This document shows, piece after piece, positions 35,105 to 45,038 of a stretch of DNA of 59,056 nt. The stretch comes from Candidatus Dadabacteria bacterium. GTDB lineage: Bacteria; Desulfobacterota_D; UBA1144; Nemesobacterales; Nemesobacteraceae. The notes under the pieces were generated by a model that was not told where the DNA came from, did no database searches, and saw nothing but the letters and a program-made list of their open reading frames with translations. A program made the position numbers and the translations under genes. The stretch's first letter is position 1. Every line of letters begins with the position of its first letter. The DNA lies in NCBI GenBank assembly GCA_022826905.1, contig JAJDUA010000018.1, positions 1 through 59,056 on the forward strand, read 5' to 3'.

Positions 35105-36181
35105 TTAGCGGGCAATTCTTTCTTTTCTTCTGACGAAAGTTGGTATGTCGAGGTCTTCCTCTACATCGGGACTGTACGGCTGTTCCGAAATCATATCGGT
35201 CGCCCTTTTATCGATGTAATTCTCTATCCCGGTTGCGACCACGGTGATTCTTACGAAATCCTTGGCCTTTTCATCGAAGACCAGACCGAAAATCAGATCG
35301 ATGTCGCCGTTTGCCCTTTCCCTCACGTGGCTGCACGCTTCGTTCAGCTCCTCAATTCCAAAGTCCTCCGAAGCCGTTACGTTCATCAGCATTCCTTTGG
35401 CTCCGGCAATGGATACATCCTCGAGAAGAGGACTTGTTATGGCCATCTGCGCTGCCTGAGTCGCCCGGTTTGGACCCTGTGCGAACCCAGAACTCATAAG
35501 GGCTTTGCCTCCGTGGTTTGCCATTATGCTTTTCACATCGGCAAAATCGACATTGATGTATCCAGTTCCCGTAACGATGTCGGAAATTCCCTTTACTGCT
35601 TGGTAAAGAACTTCATCCGCTTGACGAAAAGCGTCAAGAATGCTGACCTTGTGGATGGCCGCAAGCTTGTCGTTGGGAATCACAATCAGCGTGTCGACAT
35701 GTTTGTCCAGCTCCTCGATTCCGTAATCGGCGTTTTCCCTTCTTGTAATTCCCTCAAATTCAAAGGGCTTTGTGACTATAGCCACGGTGAGAATATCCTT
35801 CTCCTTGCATACCTGGGCGATTACGGGAGAAACACCAGTACCTGTTCCGCCTCCCATTCCTGCGGTTATGAAAACCATGTCGGCCTCTCCGAGAACCTCT
35901 GCTATTTTCTCTTGGTCCTCAAGAGCCGCTTCTTTTGCAATCAGGGGGTTTCCCCCGGAACCTAGGCCTCTCGATATGCTCTCTCCTATATGGATTTGAG
36001 TCGGTGCCAGTGATTTGTTTAGATCCTGGAAATCCGTGTTTACGGCGACGAACTCCACTTCTTTAAGTCCTCTGCTTATCATGGTGTTGACGGCGTTTCC
36101 GCCGGCCCCACCTGTCCCTACAACCTTGATTCTGGCTCTGCCGAAACCATCATCAACATTCTCAATCCTAAAACTTGCCAT
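35105..36181 (-). CDS. ftsZ: Cell division GTPase FtsZ
   Basis: The 358-residue tubulin homolog forms the Z ring. The GTP-binding tubulin signature is GMGGGTGTGVSPV, with GGAGGNAVN near residues 24-32. The T7-loop residues follow in the C-terminal half. A short linker leads to a conserved tail, DIPTFVRRKERIAR, which binds FtsA. It is the last gene of the dcw run and is transcribed toward rsfS, with 17 bases between the convergent ends. Confidence 0.98.
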   Translation of the reverse strand: MASFRIENVDDGFGRARIKVVGTGGAGGNAVNTMISRGLKEVEFVAVNTDFQDLNKSLAPTQIHIGESISRGLGSGGNPLIAKEAALEDQEKIAEVLGEADMVFITAGMGGGTGTGVSPVIAQVCKEKDILTVAIVTKPFEFEGITRRENADYGIEELDKHVDTLIVIPNDKLAAIHKVSILDAFRQADEVLYQAVKGISDIVTGTGYINVDFADVKSIMANHGGKALMSSGFAQGPNRATQAAQMAITSPLLEDVSIAGAKGMLMNVTASEDFGIEELNEACSHVRERANGDIDLIFGLVFDEKAKDFVRITVVATGIENYIDKRATDMISEQPYSPDVEEDLDIPTFVRRKERIAR

Positions 36182-36209
36182 ATGTTTACCCTCCGGTTTG
36201 ATTTTCTCT

Positions 36210-37451
36210 TTAAAAAAATTCGTTAAACCATCCTTTCATTCTCCTAAAAACATTTTTCTGCGTCAGCCCACCTGCTGTAACGGCGGGTCCTTTATTCAAA
36301 CTTGCGTATTTAACTAGTCCCACTCCGGTTGAATAGATGGGGTCGGTGATAATCTCCGTGAGACCGTTTACATCGCGGGGTATCCCGATGCGGACAGGCA
36401 TATCGAGTACTTGCTCGGCAAGAGTCGTCATCTCCCGCATCTTGCTGCTTCCCCCGGTAAGCACCACTCCCGCCGGAAGCAAGCCGATGAACCCATGCTT
36501 TGAAAATTCCTTTTGTATGAGTGTGAAGATTTCTTCCATTCTCAGCTGGATTATCGTCGTAAGGTCCCTTTTGAAAACATTCTTGGGCTCGTGTCCAGAA
36601 GCGGTTTTCACCTCTACTTTCTCATCGCTCATTATTAATCCGTTTTGGTTCGCCGTGGCCATGCCATGATTTTCCTTGAGCTTTCTTGCTTCAGGAAGCG
36701 GTACCGAGAGCCCGAAGGCTATGTCCCTGTCGAGATGGTCTCCCCCGAGGGTGATGCTTTCGGTATACTTGATGCTTCCGTTAATGAACACCGCTATATC
36801 GCATGTGCCTCCTCCGAAGTCTATCATTGCTACCCCGATCTCCCTTTCGTCCTGCGTGAGAACCGCCTCGCTTGAGGCTATCTGCTCAATTACCATGTCA
36901 ACGGAAGTCATTCCCGACATTTCTATGCATTTTATGATGTTCCGGGCCGCGGTCACGTCCCCCGTGACTATGTGGACGTCCGCCTCAAGCTTTAAGCCGT
37001 GAATCCCGACTGGATCGTTTATACCGCTTTCCCTGTCAACCGTGTAGTCCTGCGGGATGGCGTGAATAATTTCCCTTTCCGCCGGAATCAGAAGGGCGTT
37101 TGCCGATTCTATGACTCTCTCGATATCCTTAGGAGTCACCTCCTTTTCTCGCAGGGTGACCATTCCGTGCCCGTTCATTCCCTTTATATGCCCGCCGGCT
37201 ATTCCTACTATGACTTCCTTTATCAAATGTCCGGACATTTGTTCGGCTTTCTCGACCGCGTTCTGTATGGAGTCCACGGTCTTGTCTATGTTGACCACTA
37301 CCCCCCTTTTGAGTCCGTGGGAGGGGTGGTTACCGACGCCGATTATCTCAATCTCGCCTCCTGGGTCGGACTCACCAACCACTACGGAGACTTTTGTCGT
37401 TCCTATGTCGAGACCAACTATCGGTACCGAACTGTTTTTTCTCTGTGCCAT
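36210..37451 (-). CDS. ftsA: Cell division actin-like protein FtsA
   Basis: The 413-residue ATPase tethers FtsZ to the membrane. VGLDIGTTKVSVVVG begins the first ATP-binding motif, and DFGGGTCDIAVF and LTGGSSKM follow. The inserted 1C domain is present at about residues 85-160. The C-terminal segment VFRRMKGWFNEFF is the amphipathic membrane-targeting helix. The start lies ten bases behind ftsQ. Confidence 0.97.
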   Translation of the reverse strand: MAQRKNSSVPIVGLDIGTTKVSVVVGESDPGGEIEIIGVGNHPSHGLKRGVVVNIDKTVDSIQNAVEKAEQMSGHLIKEVIVGIAGGHIKGMNGHGMVTLREKEVTPKDIERVIESANALLIPAEREIIHAIPQDYTVDRESGINDPVGIHGLKLEADVHIVTGDVTAARNIIKCIEMSGMTSVDMVIEQIASSEAVLTQDEREIGVAMIDFGGGTCDIAVFINGSIKYTESITLGGDHLDRDIAFGLSVPLPEARKLKENHGMATANQNGLIMSDEKVEVKTASGHEPKNVFKRDLTTIIQLRMEEIFTLIQKEFSKHGFIGLLPAGVVLTGGSSKMREMTTLAEQVLDMPVRIGIPRDVNGLTEIITDPIYSTGVGLVKYASLNKGPAVTAGGLTQKNVFRRMKGWFNEFF

Positions 37452-37460
37452 TTCGTGATG

Positions 37461-38162
37461 TTAGGAGTCGTAGCCTATTACGCCTACGTCACCCGAGCTT
37501 ATGTCTATGTCTTTTTCCACCAGGTTGTTCTTGCGTGAGTGAACTATTATCCTCTCAACCTTGTGCCACTTGTTTTTCATGTTGTCTTTTCCGAAGGTTA
37601 CGAATCTTCGGTCAAGGGTTAAGAGCTTGATGCCGAAGGTCTCTTCCACTACTACTTCCGAGATTTCCGACCAGCCAAGAGTTGGACTTGCCTTGGAGAG
37701 GTTGAGAATCTCGATTGCCTGGAGCATGAGGCTCGGACTGATTTTCTCCTTGCTTGAGATAACCGGGAAATCAAGACCTTGCGATGACTCTGTTGCGCCT
37801 AGCCGTTTTCCGTTTACATCTATGTAGTATGGTTTAGTCCCCTCCCGGGCCACTATGCAGAAGGGTTTGTTTTCGTAGATTTCAATTTTTATTTTTCCGT
37901 GAAGAAGCTTTTTCACCCGTACTTCGCTTACCCATGGATTCTCAAGGATTTCCTGCTTCGCTTTGGAAGTGGGAAACAGCATGGATGTTGAACCGGCTCT
38001 TATTCCAGAGCGTTTTATGATTTCCGAGGAACTTATCTTGCTGTTCCCCGTGATAACAATCTCCTTCACGGTGAGATGTTCCGCCGGCTCCATTGCGAAA
38101 ATAGTAATTGCGCAGACCGAGAGGAAAAAAACTGTCGATATTACCTTTGTCAGCGTGTTCAT
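37461..38162 (-). CDS. ftsQ: Cell division protein FtsQ/DivIB
   Basis: The 233-residue bitopic protein has one N-terminal membrane span (about residues 7-24), then a POTRA domain starting LTVKEIVITGNSKISSSEII, then the beta domain. It links FtsB and FtsL to the rest of the divisome. Length is slightly short but within range. Its start overlaps the murB stop (ATGA). Confidence 0.88.
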   Translation of the reverse strand: MNTLTKVISTVFFLSVCAITIFAMEPAEHLTVKEIVITGNSKISSSEIIKRSGIRAGSTSMLFPTSKAKQEILENPWVSEVRVKKLLHGKIKIEIYENKPFCIVAREGTKPYYIDVNGKRLGATESSQGLDFPVISSKEKISPSLMLQAIEILNLSKASPTLGWSEISEVVVEETFGIKLLTLDRRFVTFGKDNMKNKWHKVERIIVHSRKNNLVEKDIDISSGDVGVIGYDS

Positions 38163-39055
38163 GCGGCTCCCGTCTCCTTGCCCATTATTTCGACTTCGGG
38201 CTCAAGATTTATTTTCCGTTTTTTTAAGGCGACTTCCCTGGCTTTTTCAATGAGTGCGATGATATCGTCGGCTTTTGCCCTGTTGAAGTTCACGATGAAA
38301 TTCGCGTGGATTTCCGAGAACTTGGCTCCGCCTACGCAAAGCCCCTTGAACCCCAGCCCCTCGAGCAGTTCTCCAGCACTGACCGTGGGTGGGTTTTTGA
38401 AGACCGAACCCGTGTTGGCCATTTTTACGGGCTGGGTCCTGTTTCTGTAAGCGAGGTACTGTCTTACGTTCTCCTCACTTTTTCTCCTGTCTCCTACGCG
38501 CAGTTCGAACACGGCTTTCGTGACTATGGCACCCTCGGGCAGGTTGCTTTTCCTGTACTCGAAGTTTATTTCTTCTCTTGACAGCTCCTTTTCCTCTCCC
38601 TCGTGCCATATGTGAATTTTTTTCACCGCGTCCTTTATCTCTCCCCCGTTCGCGCCAGCGTTCATGTATATGCTTCCTCCCACAGTTCCAGGTATGCCGG
38701 CGGCGAACTCGAACCCCGTGAGTCCGAGGCGGATCGATCTGTTCATTATGGATGAGAGCATTGCGCCGCATTCGGCTTCAACGCGCGTTTCGTCTATGCG
38801 TACTTCCTTTAGCTTCCTCGTGCTTATGACTACGCCGTCTATTCCCTGCTCGGTTATTATGGTGTTGGAACCGGCTCCGAGGACGGTGACTTTCTCCCCC
38901 GACTCGTGGCAGTGCTTGAGCAGTTCGAGGAAACTTTTCATGTTCTGTGGATACACGAGGCGCTTCGCCTCACCCCCGACTTTTATGTACAGGTATTTTC
39001 TCATCGGGTAATTGTCCAGTATCTCAAGGTCGCTGTTTTGAGTTGAATTGTTCAT
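38159..39055 (-). CDS. murB: UDP-N-acetylenolpyruvoylglucosamine reductase
   Basis: The 298-residue FAD enzyme makes UDP-MurNAc. The FAD segment VLGAGSNTIITEQG, the AGIPGTVGG loop, YRKSNLP and the catalytic serine region NTGSVFKNPP are visible. YRKS-type and length suggest the type II form. It overlaps murC and ftsQ by four bases each. A ddl gene often placed here is absent. Confidence 0.96.
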   Translation of the reverse strand: MNNSTQNSDLEILDNYPMRKYLYIKVGGEAKRLVYPQNMKSFLELLKHCHESGEKVTVLGAGSNTIITEQGIDGVVISTRKLKEVRIDETRVEAECGAMLSSIMNRSIRLGLTGFEFAAGIPGTVGGSIYMNAGANGGEIKDAVKKIHIWHEGEEKELSREEINFEYRKSNLPEGAIVTKAVFELRVGDRRKSEENVRQYLAYRNRTQPVKMANTGSVFKNPPTVSAGELLEGLGFKGLCVGGAKFSEIHANFIVNFNRAKADDIIALIEKAREVALKKRKINLEPEVEIMGKETGAA

Positions 39056-40419
39056 ACGATCAGTTCTGCGATCCTGTCCCCGTACTTCCAGACGTTTCCG
39101 GCGCCCGAGGTAAGCAGGATGTCTCCTTTTTTGAGCTCATTTGCCATGCGGTCCACGAAAGCATCGGGGTCATCCACGTGACGTGCGTTCGCATTGCCTG
39201 CCTTTTTTATGTCTTTGACCAGCTTTTCTGAAGTTATTCCCTTTACCGGTTTTTCCCCGGCGGGATATATATCAAGAATGTACAGGTGTTTTATCTTTCC
39301 TAAAACCCTGACAAAATCGCTGTAAAGAAGCTTTGTCCTAGAAAATCTGTGGGGCTGGAAGAGAAGAATCGGTTCTTGGGAAAACGCCGCCTTAAGAGCT
39401 TCTATAGTGACTTCCAGCTCACTTGGGTGATGCCCGTAATCGTCTATTATTTTTACACCCTTCCTATCACTTTTCAACTGCAGTCTTCTTTCCGTGCCCT
39501 CAAAGTTAGCAAGACCCTCTTTTATCTTCTCGAAACTGAAGCCGAATTCCATTCCCACGGCTATTGCGGCCAGGGAATTTAGAGCGTTATGGGCTCCCAG
39601 AGTGCTGAGATCCACCTCTCCGAGCAGGTAACCTCCGTATGTCACTTCAAAAGATGTTTTCAGCTTGGAAAAGCGTATGTTCTCGGCCATTAGGTCTGCG
39701 GGGCCTTTTATTCCGTAAGTCAGTATTTTTTTGTTGAATTTCCTGCTTATCTCTGCGGTTCTCGGACAGTCGGCGCATGTTACTGCAAGTCCGTAGAAGG
39801 GAATTTTGTGCAGGAAGTTGGAGAAGGCAAGCTCAAGGGCTTTCATGTCTCCGTAGTAATCAAGGTGCTCTTTATCGATATTTGTGAGCACCGTGACGAC
39901 AGGAGAGAGTTTTTCGAATGATCCGTCGCTTTCGTCGGCTTCCACTACCATGAAACGGCCGGTTCCAAGATGGGCGTTTGAATCTATGGTCCGCAGCTTT
40001 CCTCCTACCACTATGGTTGGATCGGCACCGCAGTGGGAAAGCACCGACGCTATCATGGAGGACGTGGTGGTTTTTCCGTGGCTTCCGGCGACTGCGATGC
40101 CGAACTTGAGTCTCATCAGTTCCGCGAGCATTTCCGCTCTAGGTATGAGGGGAACCCTGGCCGCGGTGGCGGCGATCATCTCGAGGTTGTCCTTCCTGAT
40201 GGCCGATGAGTATACAACCACCTCGCTTCCTTTGACGTTTTCCGAGCTGTGACCCGTATGAACGACGGCTCCCAGAGAAACCAGACGTTGCGTTATCTGG
40301 GTTTCCGCGAGATCGGAACCGCTTACCTCAAGACCCATGTTGATCAGCACTTCGGCTATGCCACTCATTCCTATGCCGCCTATACCGATGAAATGAACTT
40401 TCTTTATCTTGCCGTACAT
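39052..40419 (-). CDS. murC: UDP-N-acetylmuramate--L-alanine ligase
   Basis: The 455-residue Mur ligase adds L-Ala to UDP-MurNAc. The N-terminal Rossmann motif is GIGGIGMSGIAEVL, the ATP loop is AGSHGKTTTSSM near residues 111-122, and IDDYGHHPSE marks the C-terminal domain. Its stop overlaps the murB start. Confidence 0.97.
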   Translation of the reverse strand: MYGKIKKVHFIGIGGIGMSGIAEVLINMGLEVSGSDLAETQITQRLVSLGAVVHTGHSSENVKGSEVVVYSSAIRKDNLEMIAATAARVPLIPRAEMLAELMRLKFGIAVAGSHGKTTTSSMIASVLSHCGADPTIVVGGKLRTIDSNAHLGTGRFMVVEADESDGSFEKLSPVVTVLTNIDKEHLDYYGDMKALELAFSNFLHKIPFYGLAVTCADCPRTAEISRKFNKKILTYGIKGPADLMAENIRFSKLKTSFEVTYGGYLLGEVDLSTLGAHNALNSLAAIAVGMEFGFSFEKIKEGLANFEGTERRLQLKSDRKGVKIIDDYGHHPSELEVTIEALKAAFSQEPILLFQPHRFSRTKLLYSDFVRVLGKIKHLYILDIYPAGEKPVKGITSEKLVKDIKKAGNANARHVDDPDAFVDRMANELKKGDILLTSGAGNVWKYGDRIAELIV

Positions 40420-40423
40420 TCGA

Positions 40424-41491
40424 TTATCCGATTATGTGCTCGATTTCGTTTACAATTTCCCGGGCGGCGTGTGGCCGCGCGAGTTTTTTCGAGTTTTCCG
40501 CCATGCGACCGAGGTTGCCCTGCTCAAGGGTTTTCTCAATAACCGTGCAAAGACCTTCGACCGAAAGTTCCTTTTCCTCAATTACCGCTGCCGCCGCGTT
40601 TGACTCCAGGATTCTGGCGTTTTTCAACTGATGGTCGTGCGTGGAGGAGGAAAGCGGGATTAGTATTGACGGTATGCCGAATGCCGTTATCTCGGACAGT
40701 GTTCCGGAACCGGCCCTGCAGATCACGAGATCCGTTTTTTCATATATCCGCGACATGTCATCTGTAAATCCGAACACTTCGGCCGAAATACCGAGCTGAC
40801 GGTAAGTTTCCCTCACGCTTTCTATGTGGGCTTCCCCGGTCTGATGGGTCACGTCTACCGGAGTGGCGAGTTTTGCCAGCGACTGGGGGACGATTTCGTT
40901 CAGTTTCCACGCTCCCTGGCTTCCTCCGAGTACGAATACGTTTCGCTTGGCGCTTTGGCGGGCTTTTTTCTCCGCAGCCCCGCGTGCGAGATCATGTCTT
41001 ATGGGATTTCCGGTGAGCACGGTTTTTTTCGCCGGAAGATGCTCTTTGCTTTCTTCGAAAGTTATGAATATCTTGCCGACGAACCTTGAGAGGATTCTGT
41101 TGGCAAGCCCCGGGACGGAGTTCTGTTCGCAAACGGCGGTCGGGATGGAGATCATGGAGGCGCAAAGCAGGGTAGGTCCAGATGCGTATCCACCGACTCC
41201 TATAACTACATCGGGTCTGAAATCTCTGAGTATCCTAAAGGAACTCAGCATCGCTCCTAGTATTGAAATCACCGCTATCACCTTCTGGGAGAAGCTTTTC
41301 CCTACAATCCCCCTTGATTTTACGAATTCCACTCTGTACCCCTTTTCCGGAAGAATCCTTTTCTCGATTCCCTGTTCGGTACCCACGAACATAACTTCGT
41401 TTCCGCTGTTTCTCTCAAGTATTTCCTCCGCGATTGATATCCCGGGAAAAACGTGTCCTCCTGTCCCTCCTCCGGCTATTATCACCCTCAT
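40424..41491 (-). CDS. murG: Lipid II synthase (undecaprenyl-PP-MurNAc-pentapeptide GlcNAc transferase)
   Basis: The 355-residue GT28 enzyme adds GlcNAc to lipid I at the inner face of the membrane. The glycine-rich loop AGGGTGGHVFPG opens the protein. GVGGYASGP, LGGSQGAWKLN and CRAGSGTLSEITAFGIPSIL are further motifs, the last binding UDP-GlcNAc. Its start overlaps the ftsW stop by four bases. Confidence 0.97.
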   Translation of the reverse strand: MRVIIAGGGTGGHVFPGISIAEEILERNSGNEVMFVGTEQGIEKRILPEKGYRVEFVKSRGIVGKSFSQKVIAVISILGAMLSSFRILRDFRPDVVIGVGGYASGPTLLCASMISIPTAVCEQNSVPGLANRILSRFVGKIFITFEESKEHLPAKKTVLTGNPIRHDLARGAAEKKARQSAKRNVFVLGGSQGAWKLNEIVPQSLAKLATPVDVTHQTGEAHIESVRETYRQLGISAEVFGFTDDMSRIYEKTDLVICRAGSGTLSEITAFGIPSILIPLSSSTHDHQLKNARILESNAAAAVIEEKELSVEGLCTVIEKTLEQGNLGRMAENSKKLARPHAAREIVNEIEHIIG

Positions 41492-42597
41492 CTTTCCTTA
41501 GCACTGAATCTAGAGACGCTCAGGATGATTCCAAACGCCGCAAGCGTCGATACAAGAGAGCTTCCTCCGTAGCTTACAAGAGGCAGCGTCAGCCCCGTGG
41601 TGGGGAGGAGGCCGACCGCAACTCCCATGTTAAGTGCTGCCTGGAGCGTTATGAGCGCCGTGAAACCGAATACCATGTATTTCGAGAAAGCATCTTCCGA
41701 CCGCATGGATATCCTTACGCACCTTGCCAGAATCATGAGGAAAAGCGCGATTAATGTTATTACCCCTATGAATCCGAATTCCTCGCCTATTATCGAAAAG
41801 ATGAAATCCGTGTGGGCCTGCGGAAGGAAAAGCAGCTTCTGAGAACTGTTTCCGAGCCCGCTTCCGTATATTCCGCCGAGACCAAAAGCCATGAACGACT
41901 GAACAGCCTGATATCCCGAGCCGAGGGGGTCTTTCCACGGGTCAAGAAAGGACATTATTCTCTCCATTCTGTAACCCTCGTTGATGATATCCAATACGAG
42001 CAGTCCCGCAGATCCGATCCCGATGCTGAGCAGGTACCGGAGTTTTGCTCCTCCGACAAAGAGCATTATGAAAAGAATTGCCAGAACGAGGAAAGAGGTT
42101 CCGAGGTCTGGCCCGGCTAAGATAAGTCCCACGTAGGCACCGCCGGCAAGCAGGGGAGAAAAAATTCCGACCCAGAAGCTTTCCATCTTGTCCTCCTTCT
42201 TGAACACAAAGTGCGCTAGGTAGATGACCAGCATGTATTTGCAGAACTCAGACGGCTGAAAAGAGAATCCCCAGATCGAAATCCATCTTCGTCCTCCGCC
42301 GACTTCCTTTCCTATCTCGGGCAAAAGCACGACTGCGAGTAAAGCGAGTCCGAGCAGATATCCCGGGTAAACCAGTTTTCTTATAAAAGACGGCTTCACG
42401 TGCATCAATGTCACCATGGCTGTTATTCCAACGAGAAGGTATATGACGTGGAATTTGAGAAACCGCATCGAGTTGTTGTAGGTTTCAAGCGAGTATATAG
42501 AGCTTGAGTTGTATACGGCCACCACCCCGACTCCCGCCACTATAAGGACGAGCCCGAGGAGCAGTATGTCAAAATCCCTGTTTTTGAAATCAAACAT
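41488..42597 (-). CDS. ftsW: Peptidoglycan glycosyltransferase FtsW
   Basis: The 369-residue SEDS protein has about ten membrane spans. It polymerises lipid II at the septum together with FtsI. Typical segments are GGGRRWISIWGFSFQPSEFCK, GSGYQAVQSFMAFGLGGIYGSGLGNSSQKLLFLP (seen in part as QAVQSF), HTDFIFSIIGEEFGF and LPLVSYGGSSLVSTL. Its start overlaps the murD stop by eight bases. Confidence 0.96.
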   Translation of the reverse strand: MFDFKNRDFDILLLGLVLIVAGVGVVAVYNSSSIYSLETYNNSMRFLKFHVIYLLVGITAMVTLMHVKPSFIRKLVYPGYLLGLALLAVVLLPEIGKEVGGGRRWISIWGFSFQPSEFCKYMLVIYLAHFVFKKEDKMESFWVGIFSPLLAGGAYVGLILAGPDLGTSFLVLAILFIMLFVGGAKLRYLLSIGIGSAGLLVLDIINEGYRMERIMSFLDPWKDPLGSGYQAVQSFMAFGLGGIYGSGLGNSSQKLLFLPQAHTDFIFSIIGEEFGFIGVITLIALFLMILARCVRISMRSEDAFSKYMVFGFTALITLQAALNMGVAVGLLPTTGLTLPLVSYGGSSLVSTLAAFGIILSVSRFSAKER

Positions 42598-43918
42598 CTC
42601 TTATGATCTCCTTAAACAGATTTCCCCTTTCTTCATATGAGTTGAACATGTCAAAGCTTGAACATCCGGGCGAAAACAGGAGCGTGTCTCCGGCTTTAGA
42701 CAGTTCAAAAGCGCTTTGCGTCGCCTCTTTAAGGGAACCCGCGTACATTGTCCTTGCCAGATCGCCCAGTTGGACGCGCATTTTTTCTCTAGTTTCCCCT
42801 ATCAAGACCAGGGCTTTTACCTTGTTTGCCACCGCGTCCTTAAGGCAGCCATAGTCGATTCCCTTGTCCTTTCCTCCGGCAACCAGTATGATCGGGGAGG
42901 GCAGGCTCTCGATTGCTCTCAGAGTGGCGAAGGGGGTTGTGGACTTTGAGTCGTTGTACACATCCACCCCCTTTGTTGTCAGCACGAATTCCATTCTGTG
43001 CGGAAGCGGGCGGAATTCGTTTATGCTTTCCTGCACCGGGTCTCGCTGACAGCCCAGTACTCCCGCAACAGCCACCGCGGCCATTATGTTCTCCTTGTTG
43101 TGTTCTCCGACAAGGGCTGAATCCCGAAGGCAGAAGGAAAGCTCCCCGAGCACTATCTCGCCTTCCCTGCAGTATACGTCGGTTTTCTCATTGACGGTTC
43201 CGAAAGATATTTTTCTCGCCCTGAAACTGTCCGAGCCTTTAAGTACCGTCGGGTCATCCGCGTTGAACACGGCCCAGTCATTTTCTCTCTGGTTTGCGAA
43301 AAGTCCGAGCTTAGCCACCTCGTACTCTTGCATGCTAGAATGGTGATCCAGATGGTTTGGCGATATATTGAGAATCACTGCGACGTGGGGTGAAAAATCC
43401 CTTATTCCCTGGAGCTGGAAACTGCTGAGTTCGAGTAGCAGAAAGTCGTACTCGTCGTCTTTTTCGGCTACCGATATAAGAGGTGTCCCTATGTTTCCTC
43501 CCGTAAAGATTTTCAGGCCGCTTCGTCTGAGCATTTCCGAGAGAAGGGACGTGGTTGTTGTCTTTCCGTTTGTTCCCGTTATGCCTATTACCGGTTTTGA
43601 TATGAAGTTCCACGCAAGCTCGATTTCGCTTATTACCGTTTTTCCCGCTACCTGGGCGTTCTTGATCTCGGGAAGATCGAACCTTACCCCGGGGCTCAGC
43701 ACTATCGTATCGGCCCATTCAAAGAATTCGGGTGCATGAGTCCCGCAGCAGATTTCCATGCCTTCTGCCGTGAGTTTTTCCACCACGGGTCCGAGTTCTC
43801 CGGCCTCCCTCGAGTCTGTTGCCTTTACCGGAGCTCCTTTGGAGTGAAGGAATTTTGAAGTCTCTACTCCGGTTATCCCGAGCCCCACGACCAAGAATTT
43901 GTTTTCCCCTAGTTCCAT
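42590..43918 (-). CDS. murD: UDP-N-acetylmuramoyl-L-alanine--D-glutamate ligase
   Basis: The 442-residue Mur ligase adds D-Glu. It has VVGLGITGVETSKFL at the N-terminus, the ATP loop GTNGKTTTTSLL near 112-123, ILNISPNHLDHH, and the C-terminal GGKDKGIDY. Length is normal. It lies four bases behind mraY and before ftsW. Confidence 0.97.
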   Translation of the reverse strand: MELGENKFLVVGLGITGVETSKFLHSKGAPVKATDSREAGELGPVVEKLTAEGMEICCGTHAPEFFEWADTIVLSPGVRFDLPEIKNAQVAGKTVISEIELAWNFISKPVIGITGTNGKTTTTSLLSEMLRRSGLKIFTGGNIGTPLISVAEKDDEYDFLLLELSSFQLQGIRDFSPHVAVILNISPNHLDHHSSMQEYEVAKLGLFANQRENDWAVFNADDPTVLKGSDSFRARKISFGTVNEKTDVYCREGEIVLGELSFCLRDSALVGEHNKENIMAAVAVAGVLGCQRDPVQESINEFRPLPHRMEFVLTTKGVDVYNDSKSTTPFATLRAIESLPSPIILVAGGKDKGIDYGCLKDAVANKVKALVLIGETREKMRVQLGDLARTMYAGSLKEATQSAFELSKAGDTLLFSPGCSSFDMFNSYEERGNLFKEIIRDV

Positions 43919-43922
43919 TTGA

Positions 43923-45035
43923 TCACATTATCTTCAGACTTGAAAGAGCGAGAATAGAGAGAACAACGCATATTATCCAGAACCGCACCACCACCTTCGA
44001 TTCTGCCCATCCGGCAAGCTCGAAATGATGATGAAGGGGTGTCATCCTGAAAACCCTCTTACCTGTAGAGCGAAACGAGATCACCTGGATTATGACCGAA
44101 AGCGTTTCCATAAAGAATATTCCCCCTGCCACTATCAGGAGTATTTCCTGCTTTATCATCAGGGCGCTGAATCCTATAGCCGCCCCCAGCGAAAGGGAAC
44201 CCACATCTCCCATGAACACCTCGGCCGGGTAGGAGTTGTACCAGAGAAACCCCAGGCATGCTCCTCCGACTGCTGCGAGAAAAATGGCTAATTCTCCGGC
44301 TCCCTGCACATGCGGGATCTGCAGGTAGTTTGCGAATTGCAGGTTTCCGGCGAGATAGGCGAAGATTATGTAGGTAGTGGTTACGATGGCGATCGAACCT
44401 ATGGCCAGACCGTCAAGACCGTCGGTGAGATTCACCGCGTTTGAAGAACCTACAGTGACCAGAAGGGCGAAAAATATGTAGAGATATCCAAAATCCACAA
44501 CTGCCTGCTTTATGAATGGAAACACCACCGAGGTCGAGGAATATACTGTGCTTTCTCCGGCTCTCATGGACATTGAGAAACTTCCGCTTTCATTCATGCA
44601 GAGAATGACCACGAAAATCACGGCTATTAGAGTCTGGCAGAGGAACTTCACCCTTGCCCTTATCCCCTTTCCTCTCTTTACCTTCATGAAATCGTCGAAA
44701 AATCCTAGGATGGCGAAGCTTGCCGTGAACAGAAGCACGAGCAAGACCTTGTCTATGAGGAAGTTTGTCCAGAGAAGGGATGAAATTATTATGGCCATTA
44801 CGATGAATATTCCTCCCATCGTCGGAGTGCCGGCTTTTACGCCGTGACTGCTCGGTCCTTCTTTTCGTATGGTTTCTTGGAACTGTGCTGCTTTCAGCAG
44901 GTCGATCAGTTTTTTCCCGAGGAGGACGCAGAGAATAAATGAAGTCAGTCCGGCCCCGAAAGAGCGGAAGGTTATATACTTGAAAACATTTAGGAAAATA
45001 AATTCGTCTTTTAGGAGATGCAGAAAGTAGAGCAT
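43923..45035 (-). CDS. mraY: Phospho-MurNAc-pentapeptide transferase
   Basis: The 370-residue integral membrane enzyme makes lipid I from UDP-MurNAc-pentapeptide and undecaprenyl phosphate. Catalytic motifs are FDDFMKVKRG, NAVNLTDGLDGLA and AEVFMGDVGSLSLG, with PLHHHFELAGW near the C-terminus. About ten spans are visible. It lies three bases behind murF. Confidence 0.97.
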   Translation of the reverse strand: MLYFLHLLKDEFIFLNVFKYITFRSFGAGLTSFILCVLLGKKLIDLLKAAQFQETIRKEGPSSHGVKAGTPTMGGIFIVMAIIISSLLWTNFLIDKVLLVLLFTASFAILGFFDDFMKVKRGKGIRARVKFLCQTLIAVIFVVILCMNESGSFSMSMRAGESTVYSSTSVVFPFIKQAVVDFGYLYIFFALLVTVGSSNAVNLTDGLDGLAIGSIAIVTTTYIIFAYLAGNLQFANYLQIPHVQGAGELAIFLAAVGGACLGFLWYNSYPAEVFMGDVGSLSLGAAIGFSALMIKQEILLIVAGGIFFMETLSVIIQVISFRSTGKRVFRMTPLHHHFELAGWAESKVVVRFWIICVVLSILALSSLKIM

Positions 45036-45038
45036 GGC